Source of the DNA: Manihot esculenta | Taxonomy: Eukaryota; Streptophyta; Magnoliopsida; Malpighiales; Euphorbiaceae | Assembly: GCF_001659605.2 (NCBI RefSeq) | Contig: NC_035169.2 | Coordinates: 15,748,263 to 15,812,262, forward strand | DNA: 64,000 nucleotides | Direction: 5' to 3' | Part shown: piece after piece, positions 31,395 through 43,599 of the stretch | Layout: the number at the start of each line of letters is the position of its first letter | Numbering within the stretch: position 1 is the first letter of the stretch | The notes under the pieces: model-generated | Database searches by the model: none | Told to the model about the DNA's origin: nothing | The model's input: the letters and a program-made list of their open reading frames with translations, nothing else | Position numbers and translations under genes: made by a program

Positions 31395-33646
31395 TGTAAT
31401 ACCCGGCTAGACTCCGGTATCGGAATTCCTACCGTCCGGTGGAATCTCGGATGTCGGAAGCCTCTAGTAGGGTAGAAACATGTTTTCATAAAATGTTTTA
31501 AGGTATTTCATGGTTTTAAGTATGAAAATTTAATGAGTTTTTGCATGAAAAGTCTTTGGAGGAAAACCCAGGTTCGGTCGCCGAAAGTCAAGTTCGGCCG
31601 CCGAACATGCATGCGTTTTGGAGGCACGTTAGGCCCCCGAAAGCATGAGGGAGGGAAGTTCAGGTTCGGCCGCCGAAAGTCAGGTTCGGCCGCCGAACAT
31701 GGCATGCATGCGGAGGCACTTTCGGCCCCCGAACGTGGCCTGGCCAGCCACCTATAAAAGGGTCACTTAGCCGAAATGGGCGAGCTTTCTCCCATTTTCG
31801 ACCATAGCTAGCTTCCGACCTCCCTCTCCCCAGATCTTGTGTTCTTTCTCCAAATCTCCTCCATTTTTCTTGAGTTTTCACCTCACATTGCAAGTTTTGA
31901 GCATTTAAGACAAGTTTTGGAGCTTTGGGAACTCAGGAGCTCATTTGCTTGGATCTCCGAGTTTAGGTCGCCTCTCTCGATCTTCAAGAGGTAAGAGCCG
32001 ATCTTAAGCTCATTATATGTTTTAAGTAAGTTTTAAGTTGTTGTATGGGTAGAGATGCATGTTTAGGCTTGTTGATGAGTTTATGGGTTTTGATGTTTTG
32101 ATGAACAATGTATGTTGATTTTTGTGTGTTTGAAGTGTTGTAGTTGGGGTATATGCTAGTTTGAGACCCCTAGGTGTAATGTATGATATGTATGCATGTT
32201 TTAGAACAAGTTTATGCTTGATTGGTGAGTTTGGAGGCAAAAATGCATAAAGGAGCCAAGTTTCTGCCCTTTGGCAGAAACCAGGTTCGGCAGCCGAAGG
32301 CACTTTCGGCCGCCGAACATGGCTGGGGAGGCAGGCCTTTCGGCTGCCGAAGTTGCCCCCGAAAGGAGACTTTCGTCTCTGTCTGGGAGTTTCGGCCGCC
32401 GAAGGTGCCGCCGAACCTGCCTGACTTTCGGCTCTAGAGGGACTTTCGGCCGCCGAACCTGCCGCCGAAAGTGCCCTGTCCAGCCATTTCTTGCATGTTT
32501 TTATGTAGTTGTTTCATGATGTTTTAGGGGGTTTTTGGGGAGTATATTAGAGTTATGTTTATGTATGTTTGGTCCCTCATTGGAGTCCACCTGTGTAAGT
32601 TCAGACCCGAGGAACCGAGGACCCCAGCAGTGAGCCAGCTGCTACAGAGTTTGTCAGAGCTAGCCAGAGGTGAGTGGAATAAACCTTAAGTTTTAAATGA
32701 AATATGAATTTTTAGCATGATCCATGCATCACGAATGCCATGAGATATAGTAGGTTGTTGCATTAGTATTCACGAATATGTTGCATTGCATTTATGATGT
32801 TGATGTGGATTGGTCATTGGATGATCCTTTAGTCCTCATATGATATGATGATGTTATGGCATGTTATGGTATGGAAGTCCAGGTTGTACCCATTCTACGT
32901 CCCTGGCACGATGTAAGAGGAAGTCCAGGTTGTACCCATTCTACGTCCCTGGCACAGTTGGACTGTATGATATGTTATGATATGTTAAGAGAAAGACCGG
33001 TTGTACCCATTCTACGTCCCGGCACAGTTGGACTATGTAGAGGACTATTGGTGACAATGCCATCCGAGATGTGACTTGTTGTGATGTGTTGCATTTCATG
33101 AAAGCATGAAATTTTAATATATTATTTTCTATTATTCTGCTCACTGGGCTTTGTAGCTCACCCCTCTCCCCTAACCCCAGATGTGCAGGTACAGGGTAGA
33201 CCAGGAGGTTAGCCAGAGTTTTGAAGTATGTCTATGTAATAGTTAGATTGTGGACATGACAATTGTATTATGATGTAATGTAATGAGATATATTGAGGCT
33301 ATAGATGTGCTTGACCCTATGAGTATTGCAATCCCTTGTTGATGCATGATCTATAGAAATGTTTTATGATGTTCATGAAAGCCAACTCATCTTATGATGT
33401 ATCGCCCGTTGGGGCATTGATGAGATCCCACAGAGGGATCATGATTACGTTTATGGTTATGTAATGTATGTTCAGGTTGAGTTGGATGAATGAAAGGAAA
33501 GTTTTAAAATTTTTATGTATGATTGTTGATCATGTATGGGATTAAATAGGTTTACAGGTTACATGTCAGGCTTGCTACGGGTCCCGGCGGCCTTAAGTCG
33601 ACCCGGATCCTAGCGCCGGTAGCGGTCCGATTTTCGGGTCGTTACA
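31395..33646 (+). repeat. 5' LTR of the Tekay-type element
   Basis: 2252 bp. Contains two arrays of TTCGGCCGCCGAA-type motifs (about 31570-31725 and 32284-32470), a TATA box between them, and three tandem copies of a roughly 45-70 bp unit with GGTTGTACCCATTCTACGTC (32873-33045). The 3' end is CG-rich and ends TCGTTACA. Confidence 0.95.
31753..31760 (+). promoter_or_regulatory. TATA box of the 5' LTR
   Basis: CCTATAAAAGGG lies between the two motif arrays and fits an LTR promoter; transcription would start about 30 bp on. The same site is at about 39355 in the 3' LTR. Confidence 0.7.
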
Positions 33647-33649
33647 GAA

Positions 33650-33663
33650 TGGTATCAGAGCCC
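33650..33663 (+). promoter_or_regulatory. primer binding site of the Tekay-type element
   Basis: TGGTATCAGAGCCC begins three bases after the 5' LTR and matches the initiator methionine tRNA complement. Confidence 0.9.
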
Positions 33664-33917
33664 TAGGTTCATAGGATCGGACCTAGAGTGTCGGGCTCAT
33701 AGAGGTTATAGAAGGTCAAGCACAATAGGAAAGATCATGTCCACTAGGATAGGATGTGGAGTCCTGTCTTGTATGATGATATGAAATGCCATGATTATAT
33801 ACATGTGCATTGATGCTATGATATGAATGTGATGTATATGATGAGGGTTCATGTGTGCCCACATGAACCATGTGATGCTAATGCTTGCTTGATGTGTACT
33901 GTTTTTCAGAAAACAGG

Positions 33918-34637
33918 ATGAGAGGAACTCGTCGATCTGCACGATTGACTGGAGTGCCACCTGAGGATGAGGGCACGAGCGCCCGTCCTCCTACATTGCC
34001 TAGGGCAATGTCTTGTAGAGCCAACAGAGAAAGAGTGTCAAGGGACCCTAGAAGGTCTTTTGATGTTAGTAGAAGGGGGACAGATAGAGGAGGAAGTTCT
34101 TCAGATGTGAGGGAGGTTACAGGAGAGGATCAGAGGAGGGATGGGAACCTGGATGTGAGCATGGAGGAAGAGGGGACAGGGGAATCTCAAGGAGGCGTTC
34201 AGGCCTCGGGGTATGGTTTTCCACCCCATTATCCACCCTTCCCACAGGGTTCAGGGTATCCGATGGGAGGTACATCGGATTACTCCAGCTTTAACCCCTA
34301 CCCTACCTACATGCCTTATCCACCTTTCTATCCACCCTACACACAGTACCCAGCTTATCCACCCTCACCCTTCTATCCAAACCCGGCAAACCCCACCTCG
34401 GGGAATGCTGCACCTCCACCTCCACCACCCACAGAACCAGCAGCCCCAGTTACTCAACCTCCTAGACCTAGCTCAGCTGATGGGAGCAAGGTAAAGATGA
34501 TAGATTACCTCAAGCTAGATGCTCCCAAATACAAGTCAGGGGATGACCCCTTTGAGTATCTGAGAGTGGTAAAGACAATAACTGATGAGCTAGGGGCTAG
34601 TGACAGCAGGGCCATTCAGATGGCAGGGTTCACTTAA
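33918..34637 (+). pseudogene. gag, first part, of the Tekay-type element
   Basis: It starts at ATG 33918 (MRGTRRSARLTGVPP), the usual basic start of Tekay Gag. It is followed by a long proline/tyrosine-rich stretch (about residues 95-185) and the opening of the retrotransposon gag domain (KMIDYLKLDAPKYKSGDDPFEYLRV). It ends at a TAA (34635-34637) created by loss of one T near 34634: reading on in the frame one base over continues the gag domain without gap ([19 protein letters not shown]). So one indel, not a natural gag/pol boundary, separates it from the next frame. Confidence 0.85.
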
Positions 34638-37600
34638 AGTGCAAAAAGGCACGGGAATGGTTCAAGTGTTATGTGGATCCGAGACTAGACGGTATGACAT
34701 GGGAAGAATTTGCCAATGAGTTCGCTGGATGGGCTTTTCCAGACAGTTCCAGAGAACTGAAGATGATTGAGTTTGAGCAACTGAGGCAGTCAGAGCACAT
34801 GGGTGTAGAGGAGTTCACGGATAAATTCTTGGAGCTATTGCCTTTTTCAGGGCAAGCTCTAGATACAGATACGAAGAAAGCCAAGAGCTATGTTATGAAG
34901 CTGCATTTCAGGTACTCCTCGTTGATTCAGTCAGCTGAGAGAGAAAGTTTCCACACTGTGGTGGATATGGCTCGAAGAATGGAAGCAAGTGCTATAGTTG
35001 AGGGGTCAGTGAAGCAGTCATTGACCCAGTCTTCAGGGGTTAAGACCCCAGGCAGAGGAGGACCAGGTTTCTCTTCTCAGAGCTTAGGAAAGAAGAGGTG
35101 GGATAACACCACCAGGAAGTCGAAGAAGAATAAGTTTTGGAACAAGTTGAAATCCGGTCTGGGATTTGGCGGTGGCTCGAGCTCAGGCTCAGATGGTACA
35201 GAATGTCAGAGATGTGGAAGACCGCACAGGGGAGTGTGTCGAGCTGGGACTAATACCTGTTTCAGATGTGGACAGGAGGAACACATGGCTCAGGATTGTC
35301 CTAGAGCACCTTTTATGGGCCAGCCCCAGCAGACAGCCTCCGGTAGTGTGGCACAGCCAGCAGCTCCAGCCACAACTCAGGGCAGTGGCAGAGGTAGAGG
35401 GAGAGGGGTAGCCTCTTCTTCTGGTTCCCGAGGTGAAGGTCCATCAGCTCCAGCCAGGATCTTCACCATGACACAGCAGGAGGCTAACACATCCAACACC
35501 GTGGTGTCAGGTAATCTCGTCATTGGGTGTTCTGATGTGTATGCATTATTGGACTCGGGTGCATCTCATTCATTTATTGCTCCGAGAGCCGTTGAGAGGT
35601 TGGGTCTGATAGTCTCTGGGTTAGAGTGTCCCCTATGGGTCAGTGGACCCAAGTGTGACCCGTCAGTGGCAGTGTCAGTCTGCCAGTACAGTCCAGTTTT
35701 TGTTGAGGGAAGATGCCTCTCCGCCGACCTTGTGGTTCTAGATTTGACAGACTTTGACGTCATTCTAGGGATGGATTGGCTATCTACCCATGGTGCTACC
35801 TTGGACTGCAGGGACAAGGTAGTCAGGTTCAGAGATCAGAACGGGTCAGAGGTCGTCTTCAGAGGAGACATGAGGGGCACACCTAGAGGTCTGATATCAG
35901 CTCTTCAGGCTCGTAGGTTGCTTAGGAAGGGATGTCAGGGGTACTTAGCTCATGTGAGAGAGCTAGACAGTCAGGTCAGGGAGCCGGCCTCGGTGCCAGT
36001 TGTCAGAGAGTTTCAGGATGTTTTTCCGGATGAGCTTCCAGGTTTACTACCTGCTAGGGAGATAGAGTTCGAGATAGAGTTGGTGCCTGGAACTAGACCG
36101 ATCTCTATCCCTCCCTACAGGATGGCCCCAGCCGAGTTAAAGGAGTTGAAAGAGCAGTTGCAAGAGTTGGTAGAAAAGGGCTTCATCCGACCTAGCACTT
36201 CACCTTGGGGTGCACCAGTTTTATTTGTGAGAAAGAAGGATGGATCCCTTAGACTTTGTATCGACTACAGGCAGTTGAACAAAGTCACTACCAAGAATAA
36301 GTACCCATTGCCAAGGATCGATGATCTATTCGACCAGCTAGCCGGAGCAGGTTGTTTCTCCAAAATAGATCTGAGATTGGGGTACCATCAGCTAAGGATA
36401 AGGGATGAAGACGTGCCGAAGACAGCTTTCAGGACCAGATATGGGCATTTTGAGTTCCTTGTAATGCCGTTCGAGTTAACCAACGCCCCTGCAGCATTCA
36501 TGGATCTCATGAACAGAGTGTTTAGTCAGTACCTGGATCACTTCGTTATTGTCTTCATAGATGATATCTTGGTGTATTCCAGGAATGCAGAGGAGCATGC
36601 CCATCATCTGCGGTTGGTCTTGCAGACCTTGAGGGAACATGGCTTGTATGCCAAATTCTCTAAATGTGAGTTCTGGCTGAGGAGCATTTCGTTCTTGGGG
36701 CATGTAGTGTCAGAGAATGGGATTGAGGTGGACCCCAAGAAGACAGAAACTGTGGTTAACTGGCCTAGACCCACTTCAGTGACAGAGATCAGAAGTTTCT
36801 TGGGTTTGGCAGGTTACTACAGGAGGTTCGTTCAGGACTTCTCGAAAATAGCAGCTCCTCTGACCAGACTAACCAGGAAGAATCAGAAATTTATGTGGAC
36901 CGACCAGTGTGAAGAGATTTTTGAAGAGCTTAAGAAGAGGTTGACTTCAGCACCAGTTTTAGCTCTGCCATCTAGTGATGAAGACTTTACAGTCTTTTGT
37001 GATGCGTCCCATGTGGGACTGGGTTGTGTACTGATGCAGAATGAGAGGGTGAGTGCTTATGCTTCAAGGCAGCTGAAGAAGCATGAGTTGAATTACCCCA
37101 CACACGACCTGGAGATGGCAGCAGTAATCTTTGCACTCAAGATGTGGAGGCACTACCTCTATGGGGTAAAATGTGAGATCTTCACAGATCATAAAAGCCT
37201 GCAGTACATCCTGAGTCAAAGAGATCTGAATTTGAGACAGAGGAGATGGGTGGAGCTGCTGAGTGACTATGATTGCAAGATTCAGTATCATCCGGGTAAG
37301 GCGAATGTCGTGGCAGACGCCCTAAGCCGGAAGTCACTAGGCAGTCTATCCCACATATCGGCAGAGAGGAGGCCAGTGGTGAAGGAGTTCTACAAGCTTA
37401 TTGAGGAAGGTCTACAGATGGAGTTATCTGGTACAGGTGCCTTGGTGGCCCAGATGAGAGTGGCACCCGTGTTTCTGGAGCAGGTGGCTCAGAAACAGCA
37501 TGAGGACCCGGAGTTAGTGAAGATTGCCAGGACTGTTCAGTCAGGCAATGATAGTGAGTTCAGATTCGACAGCAAGGGGATCCTCCGCTATGGGAGCAGA

Positions 37601-38896
37601 CTATGTGTACCAGATGACATAGGGCTAAAAGGAGACATTATGAGAGAGGCTCATAATGCGAAATACAGCATTCACCCCGGAGCCACCAAGATGTATCAAG
37701 ATCTAAAGAAGGTTTATTGGTGGCCAACCATGAAGAAAGAAGTGGCACAGTTCGTGTCAGCCTGCGAAGTGTGTCAGAGGGTGAAGCTGGAACATCAGAA
37801 GCCGGCTGGAATGCTTAACCCGCTACCTATTCCAAAATGGAAATGGGAAAATATAGCTATGGACTTCGTAGTGGGGTTACCTGCAGCGTCCAACAGAGTG
37901 GACTCCATATGGGTGATTGTGGACAGACTCACCAAATCTGCTCACTTCATTCCTGTCAGGAGTGGCTACTCTGTGGACAAGTTGGCGCAGGTATATGTGG
38001 ACGAGATCGTCAGGCTGCATGGGGTTCCTGTTTCGATAGTGTCAGATAGAGGGCCCCAGTTCACCTCCAGGTTTTGGCGGAGTCTGCAGAATGCCATGGG
38101 TACTAGGTTGGATTTCAGTACTGCCTTCCACCCCCAGACTGATGGACAGTCAGAAAGGACCATCCAGACTATCGAGGATATGCTCAGAATGTGTGTGCTG
38201 GACTTTGGCGGTTCTTGGAGGCAGCATCTACCTTTGGTGGAGTTTGCCTACAACAACAGCCATCATGCTAGCATCGGGATGGCTCCATATGAAGCTTTGT
38301 ACGGAAGGAAGTGCAGATCACCTGTTTGCTGGGAGGAAGTTGGAGAAAAGGCCTTGGCAGGGCCTGAGCTAGTAGAGATCACCAGCAGGGTAGTACCCAT
38401 AATCAGAGAAAGAATCAAGACTGCTGCCAGCAAACAGAAGAGCTATGCAGACGTCCGCAGGAGACAGTTAGAGTTTCAGGAGGGGGATCTGGTATTGCTC
38501 AAGGTGTCTCCAATGAAGGGAGTAGTTCGCTTCGGGAAGAAAGGTAAACTAGCCCCACGATACATCGGACCCTTTGAAATCTTGCAAAAGATTGGGAATG
38601 TGTCGTACAAGCTGGATTTACCTGCTTCAATGGAAAGAATCCATCCGGTTTTCCATGTTTCAATGTTGAGGAAGTTTGTGTCAGATCCGAGCAAGGTTCT
38701 TAGTGAGCCTGATGTGGAGGTCCAAGAGGATCTCACCTATGTGGAACAGCCAGTACGGATCATCGACACCCAGATCAGAAAGTTAAGAAACAAGGAAATC
38801 CCGATGGTGAAAGTCCTGTGGAACCACCACAATTTGGAGGAATGTACTTGGGAGACACGGGAGTCTATGCTCCAGCAGTATCCTCATCTCTTTTAA
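34638..38896 (+). CDS. gag (rest)-pol polyprotein of the Tekay-type element
   Basis: Open for over 1400 codons. The numbering below starts at the GTG at 34673. Retrotransposon gag domain to about residue 110; two Cys-rich knuckles, [12 protein letters not shown] and [14 protein letters not shown] (about 178-210). Aspartic protease [10 protein letters not shown], Asp about 294. Reverse transcriptase about 500-680 with FIDDILVYS (Asp 630, 631). RNase H from about 770 ([10 protein letters not shown], Asp about 777). Integrase: HHCC zinc region from about 992, catalytic Asp about 1064 and 1125, Glu about 1161. C-terminal chromodomain-like segment ([16 protein letters not shown] ... YPHLF), which in this clade guides integration to heterochromatin. 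RT shows LRLGYHQ and MPFELTNAP where LRSGYHQ and MPFGLTNAP are usual. It lacks its own start because of the upstream frameshift. It is the only TE pol here still open from end to end. Confidence 0.95.
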
Positions 38897-38983
38897 GGTT
38901 AGATCTCTTTGTGTTTATATGTGTATGTTATGTGGTTTGCTATACATGTGCTAGTTGAGGAACATTCGGGGACGAATGTTCTT

Positions 38984-38996
38984 AAGGGGGGGAGAA
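38984..38996 (+). promoter_or_regulatory. polypurine tract of the Tekay-type element
   Basis: AAGGGGGGGAGAA directly precedes the 3' LTR and would prime plus-strand DNA synthesis. Confidence 0.85.
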
Positions 38997-41248
38997 TGTA
39001 ATACCCGGCTAGACTCCGGTATCGGAATTCCTACCGTCCGGTGGAATCTCGGATGTCGGAAGCCTCTAGTAGGGTAGAAACATGTTTTCATAAAATATTT
39101 TAAGGTATTTCATGGTTTTAAGTATGAAAATTTAATGAGTTTTTGCATGAAAAGTCTTTGGAGGAAAACCCAGGTTCGGCCGCCGAAAGTCAAGTTCGGC
39201 CGCCGAACATGCATGCGTTTTGGAGGCACGTTAGGCCCCCGAAAGCATGAGGGAGGGAAGTTCAGGTTCGGCCGCCGAAAGTCAGGTTCGGCCGCCGAAC
39301 ATGGCATGCATGCGGAGGCACTTTCGGCCCCCGAACATGGCCTGGCCAGCCACCTATAAAAGGGTCACTTAGCCGAAATGGGCGAGCTTTCTCCCATTTT
39401 CGGCCATAGCTAGCTTCCGACCTCCCTCTCCCCAGATCTTGTGTTCTTTCTCCAAATCTCCTCCATTTTTCTTGAGTTTTCACCTCACATTGCAAGTTTT
39501 GAGCATTTAAGACAAGTTTTGGAGCTTTGGGAACTCAGGAGCTCATTTGCTTGGATCTCCGAGTTTAGGTCGCCTCTCTCGATCTTCAAGAGGTAAGAGC
39601 CGATCTTAAGCTCATTATATGTTTTAAGTAAGTTTTAAGTTGTTGTATGGGTAGAGATGCATGTTTAGGCTTGTTGATGAGTTTATGGGTTTTGATGTTT
39701 TGATGAACAATGTATGTTGATTTTTGTGTGTTTGAAGTGTTGTAGTTGGGGTATATGCTAGTTTGAGACCCCTAGGTGTAATGTATGATATGTATGCATG
39801 TTTTAGAACAAGTTTATGCTTGATTGGTGAGTTTGGAGGCAAAAATGCATAAAGGAGCCAAGTTTCTGCCCTTTGGCAGAAACCAGGTTCGGCAGCCGAA
39901 GGCACTTTCGGCCGCCGAACATGGCTGGGGAGGCAGGCCTTTCGGCTGCCGAAGTTGCCCCCGAAAGGAGACTTTCGTCTCTGTCTGGGAGTTTCGGCCG
40001 CCGAAGGTGCCGCCGAACCTGCCTGACTTTCGGCTCTGGAGGGACTTTCGGCCGCCGAACCTGCCGCCGAAAGTGCCCTGTCCAGCCATTTCTTGCATGT
40101 TTTTATGTAGTTGTTTCATGATGTTTTAGGGGGTTTTTGGGGAGTATATTAGAGTTATGTTTATGTATGTTTGGTCCCTCATTGGAGTCCACCTGTGTAG
40201 GTTCGAACCCGAGGAACCGAGGACCCCAGCAGTGAGCCAGCTGCTACAGAGTTTGTCAGAGCTAGCCAGAGGTGAGTGGAATAAACCTTAAGTTTTAAAT
40301 GAAATATGAATTTTTAGCATGATCCATGCATCACGAATGCCATGAGATATAGTAGGTTATTGCATTAGTATTCACGAATATGTTGCATTGCATTTATGAT
40401 GTTGATGTGGATTGGTCATTGGATGATCCTTTAGTCCTCATATGATATGATGATGTTATGGCATGTTATGGTATGGAAGTCCAGGTTGTACCCATTCTAC
40501 GTCCCTGGCACGATGTAAGAGGAAGTCCAGGTTGTACCCATTCTACGTCCCTGGCACAGTTGGACTGTATGATATGTTATGATATGTTAAGAGAAAGACC
40601 GGTTGTACCCATTCTACGTCCCGGCACAGTTGGACTATGTAGAGGACTATTGGTGACAATGCCATCCGAGATGTGACTTGTTGTGATGTGTTGCATTTCA
40701 TGAAAGCATGAAATTTTAATATATTATTTTCTATTATTCTGCTCACTGGGCTTTGTAGCTCACCCCTCTCCCCTAACCCCAGATGTGCAGGTACAGGGTA
40801 GACCAGGAGGTTAGCCAGAGTTTTGAAGTATGTCTATGTAATAGTTAGATTGTGGACATGACAATTGTATTATGATGTAATGTAATGAGATATATTGAGG
40901 CTATAGATGTGCTTGACCCTATGAGTATTGCAATCCCTTGTTGATGCATGATCTATAGAAATGTTTTATGATGTTCATGAAAGCCAACTCATCTTATGAT
41001 GTATCGCCCGTTGGGGCATTGATGAGATCCCACAGAGGGATCATGATTACGTTTATGGTTATGTAATGTATGTTCAGGTTGAGTTGGATGAATGAAAGGA
41101 AAGTTTTAAAATTTTTATGTATGATTGTTGATCATGTATGGGATTAAACAGGTTTACAGGTTACATGTCAGGCTTGCTACGGGTCCCGGCGGCCTTAAGT
41201 CGACCCGGATCCTAGCGCCGGTAGCGGTCCGATTTTCGGGTCGTTACA
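38997..41248 (+). repeat. 3' LTR of the Tekay-type element
   Basis: 2252 bp, same length as the 5' LTR. The differences are scattered transitions, for example at the first GCCGAA motif (GGTTCGGTCG versus GGTTCGGCCG) and in the CCTGTGTA(A/G)GTTC stretch. The structure is as in the 5' LTR. Confidence 0.95.
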
Positions 41249-41253
41249 GTTAC

Positions 41254-42577
41254 CACAAGGATGTAAAGCTATTAAGAATAAGTGGATTTTCAAAATTAAA
41301 TGTAAGGCTGATGGTAGTATCGAAAGATATAAAGCTCATTTGGTAGCTAAGAGATATAAACAACAGAAAGAAATTGGTTATGGGGAAACTTTTTTGCTTG
41401 TTGTAAAATTCTATTCTATAAGATTAATTTTAGCTTTGGTTGCTAACTTAGATCTTGAATTACATTAAATGGATGTGAAAATTGCTTTTCTCAATGAAGA
41501 ATTAGAAGCGAAAAATTATATAGAACAACCAGTAGATTTCATTGTAAAAGGCAAGAACACAAAATGTGTAGACTCTTAAAATTAATCTATGGCCTCAAAC
41601 AGTTTTCGAGACAGTTGTATATTAGATTTTATAATGCAAAAATGACTTATGATCTCACCATGATTAATGAGGATCATTGTGTTTATATTAAAAGATCTGA
41701 GGATAAATTTGTAATCTTATATGTAGATGACATGCTATTAGCTGGTAATGATATTGAGTATATTAAAATCGTCAATAAATGGTTGTCATTTAATTTGAAA
41801 TGAAAGACATAGGGGAATCGCTAAAAAATATTATTGTCTCTTTCACAAAATCAATATATAATTAAAACTTTAGAGCAATTTAACATGCAAGACTGTAAAC
41901 CCATATATATTCCTATTGCCAAAGGTGAAGCCTTAAGCCAAAGGTTATGTCCTAAGACTCCAAAAGAGAGGTCAAATGAAAAATATTCAATATTCCCCTG
42001 CAGTTAGAAGTCTAATATATAGTATGATATGTACTAGACCTGAAATTTATTATGCAGTAAGCATGCTGAGTAGATATCAATCTGACCCAAGACTAACACA
42101 TTGGAAAGTAGTAAAAGTATCTTAAAGGCACATCAGGCTTCTTTTTATCTTATTAAAGAGATTGCCTGCTGTTGAAAGATTATATAGATGCAAATTGGGA
42201 AGGAGATTTAGATGAATGTAAATCTACCTCTACTATACTTTCTTACTTAACAATGGTGCAATATTATGGAGTACTAAGAAACAATCTCGTATAACGCTGT
42301 CAATGATGAAAGCCAAATTTGTAGCATTTTTAGCTTTTGTACAATTTCTAAATCACTTGGGAGTTTTAGAAGATATTATACAGCCAGTGACAATCTATTG
42401 TAATAGTCAAGCAATAGTAAACAAAAGTATAATTTTGCAAAGAATATGGTTGCACGTAAAGAAGTAAACATAAAATATATTTCTACATACAAAATTACTG
42501 TTGATCCTCTAATGAAATCTATAACGAAAGATGTTTTTTATAGATATGTAAAGTCATTGGGCTTATATAGTAGTTAA
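41254..42577 (+). pseudogene. copia reverse transcriptase and RNase H, degraded
   Basis: Continuation of the copia element after the gypsy insertion. 41255-41350 reads KWIFKIKCKADGSIERYKAHLVAK, the standard copia RT opening. 41690-41790 has FVILYVDDMLLAGND with the YVDD catalytic pair intact. 42030-42130 is the spacer with ARPEIYYAVSMLSRY-like sequence, and 42390-42577 the end of RNase H, closing with a KSITKDVFYRYVKSLGLYSS-like tail before TAA. Stops and frame changes occur throughout (e.g. TAA at 41467). Non-functional. Confidence 0.75.
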
Positions 42578-43599
42578 TTTTTATTTTTTATATTAAAGTT
42601 ATAATATTTTTAATTTTTTATTACAATGGTACAATTCATACATATTAATGCCATTTATAGAGGATTTTATTTTAAATAAGTATGTCGGACACACAAAAAA
42701 ATACTTTTTCATACGATACTATTTTGTTATCATACAGAATGATAAAACATCATTTAATTATAAGTTTTTTATTTTTTTTATCTATAGATAAAAATTTTGA
42801 GAGCTAAAAAACTTATAAAATAAAGTATCATCTCAAAAAGTATTGAGAATATATAGGTTATTGTTAATCTTATCTGAACAAGTCACATTATCTGTCTTAT
42901 AAGTCAAATGGAGTTTTGATTATAAAATAAAAAATAATAATGAGTACAAAAGAGAAATCAAAATTTGAGAAGTAAATTAAAATCCTCATTTGTACGATAT
43001 TTTTTAGTAAATACATACACTCCATTAAGCATGGATAAAATATCGTAGCATGCGATTCATACTACATGTTCTTGTGATCTATGTAGGAATACAAGTGATG
43101 ATCTCTGCTTGTAAGAAGTATGAGATTCTAATGGTTATAAGTAACCATAATATTAATACCCATAGGATTCAAATCAATTACTTGAGATATAATTTAATGT
43201 TTACTACCTTAGAATGTTGTCATATGATCATGCATTATACAATTTAAAGAGATATTCCTAGAAAAGTAAATTGAATTGTGGTTAAGGGCACTAATTAAGG
43301 GAAAAATCATATGAAAAAATCACATTAGTTTGTATTCATTGATTGATCAATTATGCTTATCTATAGATAGGACAATCTTTTGAAAAATTCAATGTGATAA
43401 ATGATTTAGAGTATTATAAACTATATCTACTCAAGAAATTCAACACTTCAAGCGGTTATATTGCTTTAATAAATATATAATATTTGAGCTCTCGAAATCT
43501 ACTATGGTCACAAAATCTATTTGTTAAATATAAATATTGCAGGGTACATATTATTATATTCTATCATGTATGAGCAGAAGAGAAAAAAAAATTAATACA
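42578..43599 (+). other. 3' non-coding part of the copia element
   Basis: About 1 kb of AT-rich DNA between the end of RNase H and the first position matching the 5' LTR. No gene. The 65-codon frame at 43050-43247 has no domain. Confidence 0.4.

Larger units (their letters stand above)
31395..41248 (+). mobile_element. Tekay/Del-type Ty3/gypsy chromovirus element, nearly intact
   Basis: 9854-bp element with two LTRs of 2252 bp each (31395-33646, 38997-41248), both TG...CA, and perfect GTTAC duplications (31390-31394, 41249-41253). It has a primer site, a gag-pol coding region, a polypurine tract, and a chromodomain-like C-terminus. By eye the LTRs differ at about ten positions, all transitions (about 0.4%). 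With the usual plant rate of 1.3e-8 this implies an insertion well under half a million years old. One missing base in gag breaks the single frame expected for this clade, so as read the copy cannot make the full polyprotein. Confidence 0.95.

Noticed and set aside
31508..33144. Open frames in the 5' LTR (and identical ones in the 3' LTR)
   Set aside because: They are duplicated exactly with the LTR, on both strands, and have no known domain. They are LTR sequence, not genes.
34213..34494. 93-codon plus-strand frame rich in His and Pro
   Set aside because: It is an out-of-frame reading of the proline/tyrosine-rich part of gag.
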